Positions 10,842-22,500 are shown, numbered from the stretch's first letter. The stretch is 64,000 bases of DNA from Gentiana macrophylla (GCA_026214975.1 JAOBSW010001057.1:94737-158736), one strand, 5' to 3'. Notes: generated from the letters alone by a model not told the origin. Numbers and translations are program-made.

Positions 10842-11417
10842 TCAACAAAAAGCGGTTTCGCAAGATCGGTAAGCGAGGCGAGAAAGCGGTTCGGTCTTTC
10901 TTGATTGTTTCACCGGGAAGTTTGGTTCATCAAATACTACGTGAATTGATTCTTCATGCTTGAGTGTCCTTTTGTTTAGTACTCTAAAAGCTTTGTCGAC
11001 ACTTGAGTAACCCAGAAAAATTCCTTCATCAGCTTTGGGCTGAAAAACATGAAGTTGATCTTTCCTATTGTTGTGTATGAAAAATTTGCTTCCAAAAGCA
11101 TGAAAATAGGAAACATTTGGTTTCCTTCCATTCCAAATTTCATAAAGGGTATTCTCATGTCTTTTGTTCATGAGAGCTCTGTCGTGTATAACAAGTCGTG
11201 TTAATCATACGCCCAATATCTTTCAGGTAGTTTAGCTTCACGGATCATAGTCCTCCCCGCTTCTTGAGTGTTCTGTTTTTCTTCGGTTACACCATTACAT
11301 TGAGGTGTTCTGTGGCGGCAAGTTGGTGTAAAACACCATTCTCTTCACAATATTCAATAATCACACTATTGAGGAATTCGGTTCCTTATCGATCTTATTT
11401 TCACTGGCGATACTCCT
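10842..11417 (-). pseudogene. Integrase core end and C-terminal domain of element B
   Basis: The 109-codon frame 10842-11171 has MNKRHENTLYEIWNGRKPNV, FHAFGSKFFIHNN, DEGIFLGYSSVDKAFRVLNK and HEESIHVVFDEPNF. This is the usual copia integrase C-terminal part (YELWNGRKPNVSYFH, GIFLGYS). Between 11172 and 11417 the second half of the catalytic core, including the DNG and Glu motifs, is recognisable only in pieces and is full of frameshifts. The end (RKTEPLSRLAYR) looks altered compared with element A. Confidence 0.8.
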
Positions 11418-12179
11418 TTACGATTCAAGTCTCTTGAGTAGTTCTGTAAGTCTTTGCTTAGTTTCACTTTTCTTGGTTAAGAAAATTACCCAAGTGTACC
11501 TTGAAAAATCATCTACTACCACCAATGTATACTTCTTTCCACTGATACTAATTGGTGTAATGGGTCCAAATAAATCCATGTGTAATAACTCCAAATGTCT
11601 GGTTGTTGAATGCTGAGACTTGGTCTTGAAACTTGCTTTTGTTTGCTTTCCTTGTTGACAAGCATCACATAAGCTGTCCTTCTTGTATGATATTTCCGGT
11701 AGTCCAATGACTAATTGTTTCTTAACAAGTGTGTTGATGTCATCAAAGTTGAGATGACTCAGTTTCTTGTGCCATAGCCAACTGATTTCTGATTTGGTAT
11801 GCACAAGCAAACAAGTTTCAGCAACGGCTGTTGTCCAGTCTACTACATACATATTTTCTTTTCTTCTTCCAGCTAAAACAACTTGATAAGTTGATTCGCT
11901 GACGACAACGCAGAAATCTTTGTCAAAAGTAACTTTGTATCCCATATCACGGAATTGACTGGTGTTGAGTAGATTGTAGTGTAATCCTTCTACATAAGAT
12001 ACATTCTTGATTGTAAGTCCATTCCTGATTAAGGTACCATATCCTTTGGTGTATCCAGGTTTGTCTTTACTTCCAAAATTAACCTTTGGTCCATCTTTTG
12101 CAAAAACATTATTGAGACAATCTTTGCTCTTTGTGATATGCCTAGAGCAACCACTGTCAAAGTACCATATGTCCTGCAA
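11418..12179 (-). pseudogene. Protease and integrase N-terminal half of element B (253 codons open)
   Basis: The frame opens MQDIWYFDSGCSRHITKSKD: the protease active-site DSG is intact at about residue 8. It continues through GTLIRNGLTIKNVSYVEGLH and the pre-integrase segment to the HHCC zinc domain (LWHKKLSHLNFDDINTL and SLCDACQQGKQ). The catalytic core starts at LELLHMDLFGPITPISISG, with KKYTLVVVDDFSRYTWVIFL, and the frame ends ELLKRLES at a stop. The enzyme parts are in normal copia order (PR-IN before RT). Truncation before the second catalytic Asp makes it inactive. Confidence 0.9.
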
Positions 12180-12482
12180 TAAAAATTAAATAATTTTAGG
12201 TAACCAACTCAGTTTGGGTCCATGGGGGTCAGTTGTCAGTACAACTCTGGGGATATATCCTTTAGGCATTCTTCAGATATTGTTGCACTTGTTTTCATAT
12301 ATGTAAGCCACATTCCCATAGTGTCTATGTTTGGATTGTGTCTTATTTATATGATTTCTCAGATCTTTTGGCTGAAATTTGTTTCCATCATGCTTTCTAT
12401 TAAAACTCGAATAATAACCATCATTCCTTTTGTATCGAGGTCCTGAGGTGACCTTGGCACAGGGCTTTTCTAAAACTCGAGA

Positions 12483-14354
12483 TTAGGTCTCTACCGATGT
12501 TTGGGTGAAAATTGTGATACGTTCTGCATGCGGAATGATTGTCATTGTTAGTTTTATTAGTAGATGCGATAAAATTCCAATCATCATTAGTGGGATATAA
12601 TCTTCCTTTCCCCCTAAATGTGTGAATCTTTGAATGATTGACATTCTTGGATTTACTTTGATTGTAATTTTTCCGGTTATTGACTTGATTGGTTTTGTGG
12701 ACTGGTAGTTGATTTCCAGTTTTGGTTTACTTGAGATCTGGTGATTTGCCATTTGGTTTACCCTTGTTGGTAAATCCAGGTTGGTTTCTTGGAAAAGCGA
12801 TTTGTCCTATATGATCATCGGCTTTCTTGGTACAACAATTTTCTCGATTTGAGGAAGTTGTTCACTACAAACTTAATACCGCTTTGGTACTAGGTTCGGC
12901 GACTTTCTTTGGTTCCATTCTTAGAAGATTGTTGTGTATCAAATCCTAAACCCGTCTTGTCTCCATACGGTTTTCCGATTTGAATCCGATGAATCGAACT
13001 TGATTGAGCAAATGATTTCGTATGTCTGCGATGCGATGATGGTCGATGTTGAATCTTTTCTTTATCGGTTTTAGTCAGTTTCAACATTTATAGTTCACAC
13101 TTCAATCTTTCAACTTCAAGAATTATATTCTTTTTCACAGCTTTAATTGATTCATAACCAGCTTGAATAGTTACTAGCTGATTCATCAATTCATCAAGAG
13201 TTTCCTCTAATTCTAGATTTTTTGTATTGGAGTCAGCAGTCGAAGAACATGCATTTTGCATGGAAATTTGAGCCGAGGAATATTTAGAATTGGATTCACA
13301 TACCTCATTTGGATCTTCCATGTGTGCCATTAAAGCTGTGTCATCTGATAGTCTTTCAGTACCAACTTCATAATTTGACTCATCTCCAGCAAGGAGTGCT
13401 CTTCTACCAACTCTTCTTGGTGGAGTCTTCTTGGTCAGTTCTGGACATTCACTTTATAATGTCTAGGTTTCTTGCGGTTGAAACAGAGATATTCATCATC
13501 TTTTCTTTTCTGGAGTCCTCTTGATGAACACGAGTGATTGGATGTCCACTCTTCATTCTTCGAATTTTGTTCATCATTAGAGTCATCTGTTCTTCCATCT
13601 CATCCAATTCATGAAGATTGCTTGATGAGTTTTCTTGAATGTCATTTGATCTTCGCTTTGCAAGTCTTTGTGGTCTTTGGTTCCTCCAGAGCTTTGATTA
13701 TTGCAAATTGTACTTGTAAAATCTTCACTAAATTCATAAGCTTTCAAGTCTGAGAAGATTTTGAATGAATCCTCTATGTCAAGTCTTCTAGATTCTTCCA
13801 TAGCAGTGACTTTCATTTTCCAGCACATTGGTAATGCCTTCAAGATTCTTGTGTTGATAACTTTCTTTGAGTACTCAATCTTAAGTAGATCTAGTTCATC
13901 CATGATAGCACTGAACCTTGTTTCCATTTGGTCAATGGTTTCTCCAGATTTCATCTTGAAATTCTCAAACTTTTGTTTTGCAACAGAAATTTTATTTTCC
14001 TTGATTGAATCTGTTCCTTCACAAACAAGTTGTAGTTTGTCCCACAATTCCTTGGCACTAGTGCATTCTTTCACCTTTAGGTACATGTTGCTGTCAAGAG
14101 TTCTGATGATAAAATCCATAGCAACATTGTTGAGATTGTTTCACTTGCGATCATCATTCGGATTTGGGTTTTGCAACTCGAACTTGCTATCCACCAATAG
14201 TTTGCATGTGAGTGATCTGAATTGGTCCATCGGTGAGTACATCCATCATCTCATCATGAGTAGTTGCTAGAAAAGCCTGCATACGACGTTTATATTCATC
14301 AAATCTGTCCACGTTGCACATAAGCATCTGTCTCGCATATTGATTGTTATCCAT
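12483..14354 (-). pseudogene. gag: gag of element B
   Basis: The start ATG at 14354 begins MDNNQYARQMLMCNVDRFDE, 116 bases after the PBS. The 178-codon frame 13583-14119 has the UBN2-type capsid region (SAKELWDKLQLVCEGTDSIK, FENFKMKSGETIDQMETRFS, ILKALPMCWKMKVTAMEESR). The CCHC knuckle near 13460-13510 has decayed (FNRKKPRHYK, with SECPEL in another frame). Then comes a coiled-coil-like frame at 13088-13330 (LELEETLDELMNQLVTIQAG), typical of Sirevirus gag. The part from 13087 to 12483 is in short broken frames. The protein would form the capsid of virus-like particles. Confidence 0.85.
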
Positions 14355-14459
14355 TGTGAGTGAGTGAAGATAGATAGTAAATTAACTAGAACTGAGCTTT
14401 CAAATGAGAACAACTAGACGAGATAATAGAGCAAATGATATCTTGTCAAAGAAACACTG

Positions 14460-14470
14460 CTCCGATACCA
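14460..14470 (-). other. Primer binding site of element B (tRNA-iMet)
   Basis: On the - strand TGGTATCGGAGC lies two bases after the LTR end CCAACA. It matches the plant initiator tRNA-Met primer complement TGGTATCAGAGC with one mismatch. Confidence 0.9.
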
Positions 14471-14472
14471 AT

Positions 14473-16199
14473 TGTTGGTCACTTGGAAAGGCTAACACAA
14501 GTTTAGAGGGTGGGGGTGAGTAAACTTGTCACTAAAAACTTTCCCTCAGCTGGATTTTAAACAAATTATGGTTCAGTTAAAACTTGTGTGGAGTTAAGCT
14601 GACTAAGCTGAGTTTAAGTCAAACTGACTTAATCAAAACTGAGTCAACCGGCAGTGGATATAATTCTAGCCTTTTTCTTGATCTTGTTATCCTTTTATGA
14701 AAACTGAGTGAGGTAATCTGAATTCTGATGAATGTCAGTTTGTGAACTTTGAAGTGTATAAAAATCAATTATCAAAATGTTGTAAGTAAATGCTGAGTAA
14801 ATGCGTAAAGTAATTAAGGCAAATATTATAGAGGTTCCAGGTGGTGTAATCTTGTACGTCCTCTCTTCCCCTGTGGTGCGGAGGAAAATTCCACTAGAAC
14901 TTCTTGAGGTGAACAGTTACAAAAAGTCCTAAACAATAGTCCTTGGCTAATCCCTAGCTTCACTATCTAAATAGTTGTAGAACATGTAGAATTGCTGCTC
15001 TTCAATTGCTTGAACACTGGTCCTTGGAGGGTTGAATTGCCTCTTCACCAGCTACCACCACAAACACAGTCTGCCCGACTGCCTGTAACAATTGTCCTTG
15101 ACAAAACCTTCCCAGTTTGCTTCACAGTCTAAACCTTTGATATATAATCAAGGTTGGATTGAGAATCAATGAATTGATTCTTGTTTGTGGTTCTTCAAAG
15201 TGTCTGATTCTTGATAAATTCTTGGTAGCTTGAACACTTGAAGAAATTCTTGATATGATCTTGTTATAGCGCAGAGATGATAGCAATTCGAATGATTAAT
15301 GCACACGTTAATTCTTATTAAATCTCTGTGTATAAACCTTGGTGCAAAGTCCTCTATTTATAGTGTAATGTCCAACGTTCATTTGGCTTAAATTCGAATT
15401 GTATCAACGTCTATCTTGTAACGGATATATTTTCTGACCGTTATGTTGTGTCAGTATTTCATCCAATAAATTTGCTTCCTTTATAACGTTCGACTGTACT
15501 ATCAGCTTGTTGGATGACTGACATATAAAATCGAGTTTCTTATCGTTTTATATCGAGATTATCACTTGTCGGTTTCTTGACCGACTTGGAGCATTAATCG
15601 AGATTTTACTCTTCTTTAAATATCGATTACTCAGCTTTTTCAAGCGATTATAGTTGACTTAATCGAGTACACCATGACTCATTATCTTCTAAGAATTCAT
15701 TGTCCTTATGATTCTTAGGTCTTCATACAAGATCCATAAAGTCGATTGAGTCACCACAATTTTGCCTGAAGTCTATCTTTCTGATCTCGGCGTAGTCTTC
15801 ATAACTGAGTTTGAACCCTTAGTTCTTCAATCTTCTATAACTGAGTATGTGACCCTCAGTTCTTCGATATTCTAGATAAGCCAACTATGTATGTGTCTCT
15901 CGAACTTATCTTATCTTGATTTCATATAGGTGTAGTACGAGTCGGTTTGTTTATCTTGATGATTTCGATTTTCTAAATGACTTCCGATTTCGCTTTTTTA
16001 CGACACACTAACTATTACAATGCTTATGCGATGTAACCTATACAAATATCGACTACAGTAAAGCCTAAACATTCGATTCTAGACATCTTTTAGCTTTTCA
16101 CTATAACATCTAGCTTCAAAGACTTCATCAATGAGGTTAAGGTAGTACTTTGAATAATTATGATGAATTATCATCAAAACATAAATTTTATTTCCAACA
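14473..16199 (-). repeat. 5' LTR of element B (1727 bp)
   Basis: Bounded by TGTTGG and CCAACA. On the - strand it starts TGTTGGAAATAAA with ATGTTTTGATGAT, as in element A, and ends next to the PBS. The TATA box TATAAATA on the - strand is at 15355-15362. Imperfect repeats of ACTGAGT/GACTTA-type words fill 14560-14660. The base run after 16199 (ATTTG) is one half of the target duplication; the other half lies left of the window. Confidence 0.88.
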
Positions 16200-17559
16200 A
16201 TTTGCATAATGACCTTCTATATTGCATTCCGATTTCATTCTTTTGGGGCATATTCCCACATCAGGGAATATAATCTTTCCTTTTCCGTTTTTGTTTTGAA
16301 TTGAAAAGGCCCATTAAGAGAGGCTTTCTGAGATCGAGATGTGTGCTCATCTCTGTTGTTTCCTTTTATGCTGCTTAACTATGTGTACTTTATATAGTGA
16401 GACATATCCTCTAGTCCATGAGCGGTGAACAAGGTGAACATTCTTTGTCTTCTCCAGGCAGCAAACTATCTGTTGAAACTTCCAAAGCTTCAGCTGGAGT
16501 GAATTTTTTAGAAAATAATAGCTTTTCAGCAACCATAAGCCCCCCGTGCATCATAGTCATGCATACAAAACCATAAAATTGCACTTAAAATTTTAATTAG
16601 GTTAGCCTCCCAGTAGCCAACTATTCCCAATTGGCTTTCAAGAATATTTAATTCTTTAGTGGACAAAATCCCATCGAACTATCGAGATTCCCTGTTGTGG
16701 CTGGTGAACCAATAATAGCTTGACGAGTAGGTAAATCTTTACCAATCGTGTCTTACACGACTCTCATTGATTGACTAGTCACCTTCTTGATGCTATGCAT
16801 CATTATGCATTAGTCAATCTCTTGTCTCTAAAATCCAAACGACCCTTCATATGGCTGATGGACTAAAAGATCTTAGTCACGTCATAACCTAATATTCGCG
16901 AGATCACTTTCGTTCATATCTCAATAATAACGATATACCCAAGGTAGGTCAACCCTCAGCTATGGCTGATGAATTGGATCCGAACAATGGCTCTTCACCG
17001 TCATTATAATATTTGGAGACAATTCCAACTTGATTTTTGTCGTGGGAGTAATTTATAAATTAATTCACTTAATTAATTTTCATTAAATGATGGTCTCATC
17101 TAAATGTGCATATTTCTACGTTATCTATATAAAGTAAAACATACACCATTCGCGCACAAAAATAACCAAGACGATCATGGACTTTTCTAGAGTGCGGTTT
17201 GAATACAAACCGACAAAACCGTGGGTCACAATCAAGGTGGTAATCGCAACTACCAATAGGATCTTTAATGCGCCATCACCAATGGAATATTTATGTCTAT
17301 TTGGCCTCCATCTTTTGCTCCATTCTTGTTACATAATAATAATGAATTAATACACCCGCCGCACACAGGGGGGGAGCTAACGGGAATGTGATAAATGCGG
17401 AAAGTAAACTAGGTCACTTTCTTCATAACGGCCTAGGACAATATGAAAAACCAATATAAAGCAAATCACACACATCTATCCTATTGGTCGAGTCCATGAT
17501 CAATCGGGGTCCATATAATCACATTATATCTACAACATCAATAACATCTTATGAAAAAG
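16200..17559. other. Unassigned sequence between element B and the LINE remnant
   Basis: No long ORF and no recognisable protein. A 61-codon frame at 16347-16532 (-) has no family resemblance. 16790-16990 contains repeated ATGGCTGATG-like words. By position this is either the internal part of the element whose LTR is 18502-20343, or older DNA into which B inserted. Confidence 0.5.
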
Positions 17560-18060
17560 ATAAATTAAACAGTCACTTTCGACAATCATCGAGGAGAGTC
17601 CAAGGTGGCATGATTCTACTAATGCCACAAGGGGATCGCGCGCATTTCTAACAACTCTGGTGCATCACCTGGCTCAATATGTAAGGAAAATGCCGCAACA
17701 ATAGATCCCACCTAGTCTCAGAAAATCACACCAATACCTGAGCCCGTAGCCACCGCCGATGCGTCCGTATTACACTTCCAAACCCCCAAAGGTGGAGGGC
17801 TCCAAGCAACCGGGTGAGGTACATTGCCTACCTCCTGCTGAGATCCCAATACCACTGCAAGATACTCCACCGCATTTGCTCTGAACATCGAGACAACCCG
17901 GGAGACATAAATCGGCGCACCCTCAAAAACCGCCTTTGCAACATGCCTTCCATACATCCCATAAGAGCATTCAAAACTTCGGACACCTCCTCTACCAAAA
18001 GCGCAACACGGATCCCGAAGAACTCCCGAAACCCAGAAGACTGCAAAGCCAGCCGATCAC
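17560..18060 (-). pseudogene. LINE-type RNase H (RVT_3) remnant
   Basis: On the - strand the frame gives VAWSPPPLGVWKCNTDASAV followed by GSGIGVIF, the start of plant LINE and reverse-transcriptase-like RNase H domains (usual form: W.PP.G..K.NTD, with the first catalytic Asp in NTD). After two stops the same frame continues VGSIVAAFSLHIEPGDAPEL, and a shifted frame near 17580 gives MIVESDC, where the third catalytic Asp sits. Upstream, KAVFEGAPIYVSRV fits the linker before the domain. It is a pseudogene with several stops. It may belong to a LINE or to a host RNase H-like gene family. Confidence 0.7.
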
Positions 18061-18488
18061 TGAACGACGACGCCCTCCAAATCGCCCTAGCATAGTCACA
18101 ACGATTTCAATTTTAATTTTAACTAATTTGAACCATTCACAATTTTAATCAAAATTAAAATTAGATCTCTTTACCTTCCTTTCTTTTGATTCTTAATCAA
18201 AGAAATGCCTTTTTTCCAAAATCAAAATTTTGAAAACGGCGATATCAATGCACAATAAATATCACAAAACAAAAATGGGATCGATCTCCCATGACAAAGC
18301 CAATGACATTTGGCGAATTTCTAGAGGCGCGCCGCCGCGCGATGCCGCGTGATGATGGAAAAGTCAGCTTCGGCCGAACCCTAAATCGAATCGGTTTTTT
18401 TTTCTTTCGTTTCGCGAATTTAGATCTTGCAATTATCGATTAATTACAATGCAATTTAATTAGTGCTTATTGCTTAAGTTCGAAGTTT
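18061..18488. other. Non-coding leader-like stretch beside the PBS of element C
   Basis: AT-rich with a GC-rich island near 18325-18350 (GGCGCGCCGCCGCGCG-like). No ORF is supported. On the - strand it would be the untranslated leader directly after the PBS of element C. Confidence 0.45.
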
Positions 18489-18500
18489 GCTCCAATACCA
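18489..18500 (-). other. Primer binding site next to the 18502-20343 LTR
   Basis: On the - strand TGGTATTGGAGC starts just after the LTR end CCTAACA. It differs by two bases from the tRNA-iMet complement. It supports an LTR boundary at 18502 and - orientation. Confidence 0.7.
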
Positions 18501-18501
18501 C

Positions 18502-20343
18502 TGTTAGGAAATCAACTAGTTTAACACAGCGGACTTTAAAATTTTGATATCCGATCCCAAGACCGACTTCGTTTAATACAATAAACACATTAAGTAGTTG
18601 ACGGTGATTACCTTGCTTGATCTAATAGATCGACGTTTTGACCGTCAAAGGAGAGTAGTAGTGCGCGCTAGCCGTCCACATGTCCGGCCTCTATCGATAT
18701 CCACACAAACTCCCCGCCGGAATCCTCCTTGGATTGCTAGTAGAAAAATCCGGTTGCTAGACCGGCCTTTTCTCTCTCTCTAAAACTCTCTTGAAGAAGC
18801 TCTCTATTTTTCACAAGAATTATAAATTCTTGGAATTGTGATATACAAAAGAGCTAGCCAACCTCTTTCTTTTATAGGTGAAGGTGGCGCCCCTATTGCC
18901 TCCTAATCTCATTTGGAGAAGCTTCGCGTGATGAGAAAGAAAATATTTTCCTAACAAAATAAGGAAAATCATTTTGATTGATTTATCTCTTTTAATTTAA
19001 TATCTTATATTAAACAAATCTAAGATAGTCAATATCTAATATTGAATATCTTTATCTTATTACCATAAATATATTTTCCCAAAATCAATTAATATCTAAT
19101 ATTAATATATGATAATATCATTAATTAAATTGCACAATCCAAGTGTATCTCATACACTTAAATGTGGCGCCACGTATGCCAATTAATTGGCTTCCGGAAT
19201 ATTCATTAATTAATCAATATAATTAATATCTTGTATTTAATTTATTCATAATAAATAAATACCGTCACATTAATTTAATCACTATAACACTTTATAGTCG
19301 AGATAAACTTTCCTTATTTGGTTATCACTATAACCGCATTTTAATCCGCCTAGATGTCCTTATGTGTGTGACCCAATAGGCTTCCGAATATGTTGGCCGT
19401 AGACACAAAGTGCAAATTATGAAAATTCCCTTCATACCTAACGATCACGGAATAGCGTCTAGCAACACACCGCGACCCCGAATCATCGGAAGAGACAAAA
19501 GCAATGACTATTACCTTTCATGTGAAACAGTCACCGTGTAATTAGAATCCTATCGCTGTAATAATATCCATACGATCGTATCTCGAGTGTCGGTACATTA
19601 ACGATCATATTTTATAATCTGGATATCATGCTCTCTCGGAATAACTCATTCACTCCCACTTTGCAAAGATTCACGTGAGCTAGACTTATAAGAAGGTCAT
19701 TTCGGATTTTCACTCCTAATCATAGTATACGCGATTTCTGGACAAACACACTTGTATCCTACGCATGCTTCAATATCACGCCCGAGCACTGCTACTTGAT
19801 CGCCCCGTGGCTAGGGGAAACCTCAATAGTGTCAAAACATGACAATCCACACCGTGATGCCATGAAGACTCGGTCTTAGGATAATTACACAAGCGCCACA
19901 TACTACGGCACTTAATGTAAGTGGGTCGATCGACGTCACGCATTCATTCTACAATACACGCCCACATACGGTCAAGCGTCTCTACACTTAGATAGGCGAG
20001 ATCTATCCCTATCTTCAATAAGATAGAATACATCCAATACGTGTTAGTCTAATCATACCATCAATGTCCCGTTTGACAGTACATACGACTAGAGACATTT
20101 AATTATCAAACTTATTAAAGCGATTAGAGATCTTGTCAACCATGATCACTATAATGGTTTCTGTATCACAGTTTAATACTTAGGACGTTACTATATATAC
20201 ACATTCAATAATATGAAGATAAACAAAAATATATAATAACAAAAGTGTTTTTATTAATCATAATAAAGTTATTACATGAACTAATTAGATTGTAAATGAC
20301 CCAACCCAGTCGGATCCGTTCCAACCCGATTGGGTTTATGACA
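18502..20343 (-). repeat. Probable long LTR of element C (about 1.84 kb)
   Basis: The + strand edge TGTTAGGAAATC sits next to a PBS-like site. The other edge is placed at TTATGACA (20343), where it interrupts the gag of element D. On the - strand a TATA box TATAAAAG is at 18869-18876, giving a U3 of about 1.47 kb and an R-U5 of about 0.37 kb, which fits an LTR. No second copy is in the window, and the terminal repeats (TGTTA against TGTCA) are imperfect. The inner 19300-20200 region is non-coding. Confidence 0.6.
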
Positions 20344-20871
20344 CTATTTCAACACAAGACTCATAACAAACTGTGATGGAAATGGGATAGTGCCAAACAG
20401 ATAACCTTCTAAACGATGACCACGTATAATAGGCAATATGGTAGATTTCCAGAGAAGATAATTCTCTCTATTGATCTTAACAGTACAAGTCTGAGCTAAA
20501 TTAGCTTCAAAAGGGGCAGTGGTCAAAGATCTAGGAGAGGAAGACATACCAGTCATGAAATTTGGCATAGGAGGTAAAGATGTGCGAGCTACAATAGGGG
20601 GTGACACTTCTGATCCAGGAAACCCAAGGTTCGGTACAGACGAAGAAGGCATGTTCATTCCAGAAATGAACGGTGGTGGTGAGGGAGCGCTAAGAGAAGA
20701 ACCAGCTCCAGAATGCATGAAGAAAGAACTCTGAGGTATGGATGAAAGAGGAACTTGCGTAGTAAAATCTCCAATCGAAATCGACGTTGTAATAGGTGGA
20801 GTTGAGCTCACCGGAGAAGAGCTCACGGCGGCGGTAGTGATGGCGTCAGCCATGGTAGGCTCTGATACCAA
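20344..20871 (-). pseudogene. gag: Copia gag N-terminus of element D, interrupted
   Basis: The frame starts at the PBS itself: the PBS codes the VSEP residues upstream of MADAITTAAV. A serine/proline-rich N-terminus of about 120 residues is followed by the conserved start of copia gag, VKINRENYLLWKSTILPIIR and GHRLEGYLFGTIPFPSQFV. The frame ends LVLK-stop exactly where the element C LTR starts, so the rest of gag was displaced by an insertion. The - strand direction agrees with the LTR at 20874-21075. Confidence 0.85.
20856..20870 (-). other. Primer binding site of element D (tRNA-iMet)
   Basis: On the - strand TGGTATCAGAGCCTA, a perfect 12-base match to the usual plant tRNA-iMet primer complement, three bases after the LTR end TTCTTCA. 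Confidence 0.92.
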
Positions 20872-20873
20872 CT

Positions 20874-21075
20874 TGAAGAATCAGAGAAAGGAAATGTTTT
20901 CCATTGATTACTAGAAAAAGGTTTTACACTAGTACATATGTGAAACGCAAGTAACGGATAGATTCTCTAAATCTAACAACCTGCCACATCTGCTAACAGG
21001 TGTACCAAGTATTACATAATTACTTAATACACCCAACATTATACTGAAATACTAATTTAGTCCTTTACTCTAACA
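20874..21075 (-). repeat. 5' LTR of element D (202 bp)
   Basis: On the - strand it runs TGTTAGAGTAAAGG to CTGATTCTTCA, directly before the PBS. Short LTRs that start TGTTAGAGT and end ATTCTTCA are usual in the Ale/Retrofit copia lineage. GTGAC follows at 21076-21080 as the candidate target duplication; the partner is not in the window. Confidence 0.82.
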
Positions 21076-21079
21076 GTGA

Positions 21080-21950
21080 CAATTGAACATTTTATTCTTA
21101 CATCACAATGATATCGCATAAGATTACACAGATTACACGGAAGCATTTAAAGTACAAAAATTGAAGCAAAGTTTGAAACAGAAGATGACACAATCTCATA
21201 ACAACAATATGAACAATTGAAGTTGTCCATAACTAGCATAACCACTGTTAAACCAATGCCGGTGGTAACGGATCGACGGAGCGGCAACCGTGTCAATAGA
21301 GACAAACTTCATAATTATGATACAAGCTATTGTCCCGATAACAGAAAATAACCACAACAACATGAAGATCGCAAAGGTGGGGACATTGCCCTACAATAGA
21401 AATGTAAATCAAATGTACGGAAAAAGGAAAGAACATCCTAATGCATGATGTTTAACTTGCATAATAGTAGTCTCTCATTGGATCCTCGTTGTCATCATCG
21501 ATCTCTAGTGAATCCTTCCTCTGAAATTGTTAATTAAAAAGTGAACCCACAACTCAGTATGAAAATCATAATCAAAAGAGAACAATTAGGATATTCAAAA
21601 ATAAGTTCACAATTCTTTAATGATTAATGACTTTTATAATAGAATAAGGATAATAATAATAATAATAATAATATCAGTGCAATAAAGTGTTGCATGTTTG
21701 ATTACCTTACTGAGGATGGAATCAAAATATGAAATAACACTTGACAATGTAATAAAGTACGGGAACATTGAGCAACCAACAATACATGACAATGACATTG
21801 AAATGAACAATTGAAGTATAATAATAATGGCACTAACTGCGGTGACTGAATAATTATAATGAATGCAAAACTGGCCCTGAGTAGTACGTCGGCGTCAGAC
21901 GCACGATAAAAGAGTCCCTCTCTTGTAAGCCCCGGAGGGCGAGGCACAAA
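21080..21950 (-). pseudogene. Exon-like pieces of an unrecognised membrane protein gene
   Basis: Three coding-like pieces lie in order on the - strand. Piece 1 (about 21707-21880) reads through YNYSVTAVSAIIIILQLFIS and YFITLSSVISYFDSILSK, two hydrophobic segments, and ends at a good donor AAG|GTAATC. Piece 2 (21453-21521) follows a TTTCAG acceptor in the same phase: RKDSLEIDDDNEDPMRDYYY. Piece 3 (about 21215-21395) follows a TTGTAG acceptor: NVPTFAIFMLLWLFSVIGTI and more, with one membrane helix. Pieces 2 and 3 do not join in frame by the obvious sites. An AATAAA-type signal occurs near 21095. I do not recognise the family. It could be a host gene end, a gene fragment or chance. Confidence 0.35.
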
Positions 21951-21999
21951 TTGAACTATAATAAACTGAAAATAAATATATACTTACCGGCCTACTATT

Positions 22000-22500
22000 C
22001 CTTTTTTTTTTTTTTTTTTTGAAACCTATCAGTCTGCTATTCTATGACCCACATGTGGTCACTTTTGACCAACCCAACACCTACCTGAAACTAATGAAAT
22101 CCTAACCAAGATCAAATGATGCACGGGCACACACAAATGTTTAATGTCATAATTTGTAAATGCAACTACAATACTACATGGATAAATCAAATAATAATCA
22201 GATTTCCAAAATACTGCAAAAAAATGCACCTAGTCTACATGACCATTACTGACTAATTGGCATACTGATTAGCTGAGGGGACTAAGAAGCCAGAGCCACC
22301 ACAGATCTGGTGGATGGCCACCGCAAGGCCGGTGGCTAAGACACCTAAAACCACTCATCAATCCTTTTTTAGACTCACGGTGATCTATTGAATCACAAAT
22401 TCCAAGCGATAACAATGCAAAAATCAATAAAAATCATAAAAACAAGTTTAAACCTGTCAACTATGATTTCCCCTACCTTCTAGTGGCTAGATCTGCAATG
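22000..22500. other. Non-coding spacer with a T20 tract
   Basis: A run of about 20 T at 22001-22020 equals poly(A) on the - strand, as left by a retroposed RNA, but no clear body is recognised beside it. A short GC-rich patch with GGTGGATGGCCACCGCAAGG-like inverted words is near 22300-22330. No gene is seen. Confidence 0.4.

Larger units (their letters stand above)
8539..16199 (-). mobile_element. Element B: Sirevirus-type Ty1/copia, - strand, 3' part displaced
   Basis: Read on the - strand: LTR (16199-14473), tRNA-iMet primer site, gag, PR, IN, RT, RH, then a leader like the one that precedes the env-like ORF in element A. The env-like ORF and 3' LTR are missing. At 8538/8539 the sequence switches to the LTR end of element A. 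The simplest reading is that A inserted into B between the leader and the env-like ORF, so the rest of B lies left of the window. B is better kept than A: the RT/RH and PR/IN stretches are open for 322 and 253 codons. Confidence 0.85.

Noticed and set aside
13761..14270. 169-codon + strand ORF
   Set aside because: It is the exact antisense of the element B gag frame.
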